From: a bacterium 210917-DFI.7.65
GTDB taxonomy: Bacteria; Bacillota; Clostridia; Oscillospirales; Oscillospiraceae
Direction: 5' to 3'
DNA length: 64,000 bases
Assembly (NCBI GenBank): GCA_020555865.1
Contig: JAJCJJ010000006.1
Span: forward strand, 1 to 64,000
Under the pieces are notes generated by a model, which saw only the letters and a list, made by a program, of their open reading frames with translations, was not told where the DNA came from and ran no database searches. Both the position numbers and the translations under genes were made by a program. Positions 59,848 through 64,000 of this stretch are shown here, one piece after another. The number at the start of each line of letters is the position of its first letter. The stretch's first letter is position 1.

Positions 59848-60816
59848 ATGACCGGAACAGTCGGCATCAAGGCGGATTTTCTCACCAGCAAACACAAACG
59901 GGACATTGAACGTATTGCCCTGTCCAACAATTTGAAGCTGCATTATTTCACCGACACGGCAGACATGGACGCCGTGATCGGCCAGTGTGAAATCCTGTAC
60001 GGTTACATCCCCCCGGAAAAGCTGCGGCAGGCAGCGTCCCTGCGCTGGCTGGCCTGCGCTTCCTCCGGCGTGGAGCAATATCTGGGCGAATACCTTTATG
60101 CCGCCCCCGGCGTGATCCTGACCAACTCCGCCGGCGCATACGGCATCACCATCAGCGAACATATCATCACCACTCTGCTGATGCTCCTGCGCCGCATCCC
60201 GGAATATTACGACGTGGTGCACCAGCACCAGTGGAAGGATCTGGGCCGTATTCGTTCCATTTACGGCAGCGTAATCACCGTGGTGGGCACCGGCGACATC
60301 GGCACCGCCTTTGCCCAGCGAGCCAAAGCCCTGGGTGCGGCCCATATCCGCGGCGTGCACCGCACCAACAAAGTGCTGCCCCGCTGTTTCGACGAGAGCT
60401 ACGCTGTGGAGGATCTGGACTTCGCTTTGGCCGGAGCGGACATTGTGGTGCTCTGCGTTCCCGGCACCAAGGAGACTGAGCACCTCATTACCCGGGAGCG
60501 GCTGGGCCTGCTGAAAAAGACTTCTGTACTGATCAACGTAGGCCGCGGTTCCGTGCTGGATCAGGACGCGCTGATGGAGGTTCTCAACAGCGGCAAGATT
60601 GCCGGCGCAGCGCTGGATGTGACCAATCCGGAACCGCTGCCGCCGGAACATCCTTTGTGGAATACCAAAAATTTGATTATCACGCCCCATGTGTCCGGCA
60701 ATATGTCTCTGGATATCACCTGCGACATCGACGTGAATATGTTCTGCGACAATCTGACCCGCTACTGCCGCCAGCAGCCCCTGAAGCATGTGGTGGAGCG
60801 CAGCGTGGGTTATTAA
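59848..60816 (+). CDS. D-2-hydroxyacid dehydrogenase family protein
   Basis: 322 residues. NAD motif VVGTGDIGTAFAQRAKALG at ~151-169; catalytic residues in VLINVGRGSVLDQDAL (Arg region) and PHVSGN (His). N-terminal half is the substrate-binding domain (LRWLACASSGVEQYL). Reduces a 2-keto acid or oxidises a D-2-hydroxyacid; substrate uncertain. TTGGAGGTAAG before the ATG. In line with the oxidoreductase and MOSC genes. Confidence 0.9.
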   Translation: MTGTVGIKADFLTSKHKRDIERIALSNNLKLHYFTDTADMDAVIGQCEILYGYIPPEKLRQAASLRWLACASSGVEQYLGEYLYAAPGVILTNSAGAYGITISEHIITTLLMLLRRIPEYYDVVHQHQWKDLGRIRSIYGSVITVVGTGDIGTAFAQRAKALGAAHIRGVHRTNKVLPRCFDESYAVEDLDFALAGADIVVLCVPGTKETEHLITRERLGLLKKTSVLINVGRGSVLDQDALMEVLNSGKIAGAALDVTNPEPLPPEHPLWNTKNLIITPHVSGNMSLDITCDIDVNMFCDNLTRYCRQQPLKHVVERSVGY

Positions 60817-60827
60817 AGGAGGCCGCC

Positions 60828-61364
60828 ATGTTTTTATTTAACCGGAAAAGTCCCGAAGAAAAGGAAGCAGCGCGTCTGGAAAAGCTGCGCCGCACCGAGG
60901 GCGACCGCGCCTTTGGCGGCGCCATCATGACGCCGGTGAGCTCGCTTTCCCTGGCCGACATCTGCATGGTCCGCCTGGTGCCAGAGGCGCAGGCGCTGCA
61001 GATTAACTGCGGCCGCAAAAGCGTTTCCATCCCCTATGCCGCCCTGCGCGGTATGACCACCTCCAGCGAAGCCCAGATCGCACGGAACGAAAGCCCGATT
61101 ACTGCTTCTGAAATGGCGGCGTTGCTCTCCGGCGACGCCGGGCAATTTGTGGGCGACCTGGATAAAAACGCCGAGGCCCGCGCCCGCTGGTTCATCGCCA
61201 TTGACTATGCGGACGAAGCCGGCGCCCCGCAACGGCTGGTTTTCATTGCCTACAGCATGCGCGGGCCGTACATCGCCCGCAGCAAACTCTATGCCGCCAC
61301 GCAGTTTGAAGAAACGCTTAACGATATCATGCAGCGTTTCAGCGCAGCAGGGCAGTCATCCTGA
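60828..61364 (+). CDS. Unknown protein, 178 residues
   Basis: Starts MFLFNRKSPEEKEAARLEKL (charged helix), then two beta-rich stretches (LQINCGRKSVSIPYAALRGMT and ARWFIAIDYADEAGAPQRLVF IAYS-like) resembling a PH-like fold, ending in an amphipathic helix. No family recognised with confidence. AAAGGAGG precedes the ATG, 11 bases after the dehydrogenase stop: same operon. Ends at a terminator. Confidence 0.7.
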   Translation: MFLFNRKSPEEKEAARLEKLRRTEGDRAFGGAIMTPVSSLSLADICMVRLVPEAQALQINCGRKSVSIPYAALRGMTTSSEAQIARNESPITASEMAALLSGDAGQFVGDLDKNAEARARWFIAIDYADEAGAPQRLVFIAYSMRGPYIARSKLYAATQFEETLNDIMQRFSAAGQSS

Positions 61365-61378
61365 CAAATACCGGTTCA

Positions 61379-61409
61379 GAAAGGGCGCGAATTGTTTCGC
61401 GCCCTTTTG
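61379..61409 (+). terminator. Terminator of the oxidoreductase-to-unknown operon
   Basis: GGGCGCGAA / TTCGCGCCC stem followed by TTTTG. Confidence 0.8.
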
Positions 61410-61556
61410 TTTGGAAAATTTTACATTCTTTTACAAAAAAATCCGTTGCAATTCCAACCCTTTCGCGGTATTCTAAAGGACAGATGCGGTCTTTTTTCCG
61501 CCGCGTTTTCTGTACAAATCGCTGTGTTTCATTTTGATAAGGAGATGCTTTTTTCT

Positions 61557-62132
61557 GTGAACAAAAAATGCCACTGGCTGCTGGCCGCTCATCTGATGGG
61601 AGACGGGTCTTGGCGTCTGCACGGCCTGGCACTGAAGCTGGGCAGCATTATGCCGGACGTGCTTTTGTACACCTATGTTTCCGGACATAAATACGACACC
61701 ACCGCAGAAAAGGTGGCCGGGAACCTGGCGGAACTGAAGCGCGCCGGCTCCTGGACGGTGCGTGATTGCTTCCGTCTGGGTTATAATCTTCATTTTCTGG
61801 AGGATTATTTCACCTATCCCCACAACAGCCATTTTGAGGGCGGCTTTATTGCACACTGCCTGTACGAGCACCGGCTCAGCCGGGCACTGCAGCGCTATCT
61901 GCACGAAAATCCCCGCCCAGCGGCAACGGTTCTCCCCCCTCCGGATGCCGTTTGCGCCGTGCTGGAGGAGCACCACAGCGCCTATATGCGCACCGCTCCT
62001 TCCCCGGAAAACGATGCGGCTTACATCGTTTCCTGCACCGAACTGGTGGGCTGGGAAGTGTTTGCCGCCTTCAGCCGCCAGGCCGCTTCGGCCCGGGCAC
62101 TGGCTTTCATGCAGCGCGTCGGCATTGCATAA
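61557..62132 (+). CDS. Zinc-dependent phospholipase C-like protein
   Basis: 191 residues, all-helical with conserved histidines (CHWLLAAHLM, SWRLHGLAL, GHKYDTT, LGYNLHFLEDYFTYPHNSHF, EEHHSAYM) in the spacing of the PF00882 zinc-phospholipase fold; the family includes many intracellular proteins with no shown lipase activity. No signal peptide. The frame opens at 61392 and an ATG at 61545 sits directly against AAGGAG; GTG at 61557 has better spacing and is chosen, with modest certainty. Ends at a strong terminator. Confidence 0.7.
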   Translation: MNKKCHWLLAAHLMGDGSWRLHGLALKLGSIMPDVLLYTYVSGHKYDTTAEKVAGNLAELKRAGSWTVRDCFRLGYNLHFLEDYFTYPHNSHFEGGFIAHCLYEHRLSRALQRYLHENPRPAATVLPPPDAVCAVLEEHHSAYMRTAPSPENDAAYIVSCTELVGWEVFAAFSRQAASARALAFMQRVGIA

Positions 62133-62137
62133 ACTGC

Positions 62138-62178
62138 TCTGGCGCTCCTGTCCCAAGCGGACAGGAGCGCTTTTTTTC
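62138..62178 (+). terminator. Terminator after the PLC-like gene
   Basis: GGCGCTCCTGTCC / GGACAGGAGCGC stem followed by seven T. Confidence 0.88.
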
Positions 62179-62265
62179 TCCCTGTGAAAAAATTCGCCCT
62201 TCTGATTCGTATTCAGGGTGAAAGCGCACACCGGCCGGATGCGCTGGACAAAGGAGTGAACTGCC

Positions 62266-62766
62266 ATGAACAAACTTTCCCAGCGCGAAGAAGCAGAGCG
62301 GCTGGTCGAGACCTATTCCGATCTGATCCTGCGTCTGTGCTGGACCTATCTGAAAAACACCCAGGACGCCGAGGACATCTGCCAGAACACCTTTGTGAAA
62401 CTTCTGTGCGGAAATGTGCATTTTACCTCACCCGAACATGAAAAAGCCTGGATTATCCGCACAGCCTCCAACGAGTGCAAAGATCTGCTGAAAAGCGCCC
62501 ACCGCTCACGCACCTGCGCACTGGACGCCTGCGGTGATTATGCCGTGCCGGAGGCGGAAAACGAAGGCAGCGTCCTCGCCGCCGTGGCGCAGCTGCCTGA
62601 ATCGTACCGCGAGGTTCTTTATCTGCATTACTTTGAGGGATACAGCCTCAAAGAGATCGGCGCCCTGCTGAACATCCCGGCGGCTACCGCCGGCACCCGG
62701 CTGGCCCGGGGCCGTGAAAAACTCAAAGCGATTTTGGAGGGAGAATACTATGAACACTGCATTTGA
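62266..62766 (+). CDS. ECF-type RNA polymerase sigma factor
   Basis: 166 residues. Region 2 YSDLILRLCWTYLKNTQDAEDICQNTFVKL at ~16-45, region 4 LPESYREVLYLHYFEGYSLKEIGALLNIPAATAGTRLARGR at ~110-150, the usual ECF size. Overlaps the following gene by 17 bases. AAAGGAG before the ATG. Expected to direct transcription of a small regulon, probably including this operon. Confidence 0.93.
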   Translation: MNKLSQREEAERLVETYSDLILRLCWTYLKNTQDAEDICQNTFVKLLCGNVHFTSPEHEKAWIIRTASNECKDLLKSAHRSRTCALDACGDYAVPEAENEGSVLAAVAQLPESYREVLYLHYFEGYSLKEIGALLNIPAATAGTRLARGREKLKAILEGEYYEHCI

Positions 62767-63829
62767 TTATAAAACCGAATTGAACCAGCTGCGCTTCACC
62801 CCCGAAGAGAAAGCCGCCATGACCGATCGCCTTCTCTCCGCCGCGCAGAAAAACGGCAGCGCCCAAACATCACGCCGCCGCTGGAAGCGCAGTGCCGTGG
62901 CGGCAGTGGCCGCTGTGGCCTGCCTGTGCGTCGGCGCGGGCGCCGTTGGCGTCACAAAACTGGCCAGTGACACTTTCTCCCCGGTATTCGGCAGCGCGGA
63001 AACGGAAATCATAGACAAAATCGGCCATCCCATTGGTGCTTCTGCCACCGCTGCCGGCGTAACCATCACCGCCGACGCCATCATCGGCGACAAGCACCAC
63101 TATGCCATCGCTTACACCATCGAAAAAACCGACGGCTCGGCCTTCGATTTGGACGTGAACGCTACCGTGGGCAACGGCGTTCTTCCTCTGACATTTGAAC
63201 AGCAGGATACGAATATTGGTCTGATGGGCGGTTCCCACGGCAGTTCCTATTTTTATGATGCCGATCCCTCGGACAATGCCATCCAGTTCGTGGAAGAATG
63301 TGAAGTAGACGGCAACCTGCCCGTCGGCGGCGCGGCGAAAGCGGTGTTCCGGAACCTGTACTCTTATCCGAACGGCGACTATGAGAACCGCCAGCTTCTG
63401 GCCGAAGGCAAATGGGTTCTGAAATTCGACCTTGATTTTGAGGATACCTCCATCGCCCTGCGCGCCGGGCAAAGCACCACGCTCAACGACATGCCCATCA
63501 CCATCAATGCCGTTACCCTCTCTCCCCTGGCGCTGCGAGTAGACTATACCGTAGAGAGCGCCGTAGTGTGGGAGGACGCACCCAGCGGACGGGAAACCGC
63601 GTATAATCGCACCCAGAGCGACCGCTATCTTTCCGATCTCACAGTGCTTCTCACGATGAAAGACGGCACAGTGATGGATCTCACAAGCGCCGGCGGCTCG
63701 CTCTCTCCCAACTACAGCGAGGACGTGACGCAAGCCCAGAAAGGCCAGGTATTTGATACGATCATCGATCCTGCCGATGTGGAAAGCGTTACTGTAGGTA
63801 ATATCGTAATTCCGGTCGATGCATCCTGA
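62750..63829 (+). CDS. DUF4179 membrane protein, probable anti-sigma factor
   Basis: 359 residues. ~45-residue cytoplasmic lead (FTPEEKAAMTDRLLSAAQKNG), one transmembrane helix at ~42-65 (VAAVAAVACLCVGAGAVGV), then a ~290-residue extracytoplasmic DUF4179-type domain. Such genes are paired with ECF sigma factors in Clostridia and are thought to restrain them. GGAGGG positions the ATG at 62750, 17 bases inside the sigma gene; the frame opens at 62714. Confidence 0.82.
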   Translation: MNTAFDYKTELNQLRFTPEEKAAMTDRLLSAAQKNGSAQTSRRRWKRSAVAAVAAVACLCVGAGAVGVTKLASDTFSPVFGSAETEIIDKIGHPIGASATAAGVTITADAIIGDKHHYAIAYTIEKTDGSAFDLDVNATVGNGVLPLTFEQQDTNIGLMGGSHGSSYFYDADPSDNAIQFVEECEVDGNLPVGGAAKAVFRNLYSYPNGDYENRQLLAEGKWVLKFDLDFEDTSIALRAGQSTTLNDMPITINAVTLSPLALRVDYTVESAVVWEDAPSGRETAYNRTQSDRYLSDLTVLLTMKDGTVMDLTSAGGSLSPNYSEDVTQAQKGQVFDTIIDPADVESVTVGNIVIPVDAS

Positions 63830-63843
63830 AGATTTCCTGACAT

Positions 63844-63886
63844 TAAAAAAGGTTCCTGTGCGCATATGCGCGCAGGAACCTTTCCT
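63844..63886. terminator. Bidirectional terminator after DUF4179 gene
   Basis: AAAGGTTCCTGTGCGC / GCGCGCAGGAACCTTT with TTT tail on the plus strand. Confidence 0.85.
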
Positions 63887-63887
63887 T

Positions 63888-64000
63888 TTATGTACCGCTT
63901 TTGATTTCCAGCGTGTAATGATCCATGCCAGGGAACATATTCAAAAACTCCTGCACCACCGTTTCAGCGCGCTGCGCACTGGCAGACAACAAACCGTTTT
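63888..64000 (-). CDS. Partial gene at the right edge
   Basis: The last ~36 codons of a minus-strand frame, reading NGLLSASAQRAETVVQEF, then NMFPGMDHYTLEIKSGT-stop at 63888. Too short to name; convergent with the DUF4179 gene across a shared terminator. Confidence 0.5.
   Translation of the reverse strand, partial: NGLLSASAQRAETVVQEFLNMFPGMDHYTLEIKSGT

Overview
The window looks like chromosomal DNA of an anaerobic, moderately GC-rich Bacillota of class Clostridia, most likely an Oscillospirales relative (inference). Supporting signs are strong AGGAGG-type ribosome binding sites, SLH-anchored surface proteins, a 2-hydroxyacyl-CoA dehydratase-type activase and its partner, a GH25 lysozyme with SLH repeats, a DUF1540 protein and an ArgR-type operator on an argGHCJBD operon. 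I see no rRNA, tRNA or CRISPR array.

Layout. 1-97: start of an S-layer gene running off the left edge. 98-575: its conserved upstream block, then the promoter of a P-type cation ATPase. 576-5197: P-type ATPase, zinc-ribbon membrane protein, HAD phosphatase, HU. 5346-11325 (minus): an SLH protein behind a MacAB-like adaptor/ATPase/permease set with a palindromic operator. 11648-17157: thioesterase, two MATE pumps, asparaginase, YbaK-type deacylase. 17296-21675: a two-gene version of the large dehydratase-activase protein. 22283-25427: GH25-SLH enzyme and a membrane protein. 25797-28884: ApbE, NusG-II/EetA-like and Gx/EetB-like genes, then a SpoVK/CbxX-like AAA ATPase.

29000-45540 is the most unusual part. 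It holds three roughly 4-kb cassettes with the same architecture: an attenuator-like leader and a small gene (plus strand) whose N-terminus resembles phage tail proteins, facing a large S-layer gene (minus strand) that is preceded by a nearly identical ~313-bp upstream block. The S-layer proteins share the N-terminal signal peptide and SLH region and diverge towards the C-terminus. A tyrosine recombinase gene lies directly beside the middle cassette boundary, and every block carries near-tandem GGTAGACAT repeats that could be recombinase or regulator sites. A fourth head and block sit at the left edge. In the fourth copy a 35-nt palindrome in the block is flipped. This has the layout expected of a surface-layer antigenic-variation or cassette-shuffling locus, with glf (UDP-galactopyranose mutase), a HAD phosphatase and a DUF1599 protein between cassettes.

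45643-53095 (minus) is a complete arginine operon, argG-argH-argC-argJ-argB-argD, under an ARG-box promoter; argG ends in what seems to be a frameshifted Ala/Lys-rich tail. 53433-55602: galE, DUF1540 protein, two half-size TauE/SafE permeases. 55785-57575 is a small island of regulators (two ribbon-helix-helix, one XRE, one small unknown) bounded by ~315-bp inverted repeats. 57743-64000: FAD oxidoreductase, MOSC protein, D-2-hydroxyacid dehydrogenase, unknown protein, PLC-like zinc protein, ECF sigma/DUF4179 pair and a partial gene at the right edge. All functional assignments are from reading the sequence; no database search was run.
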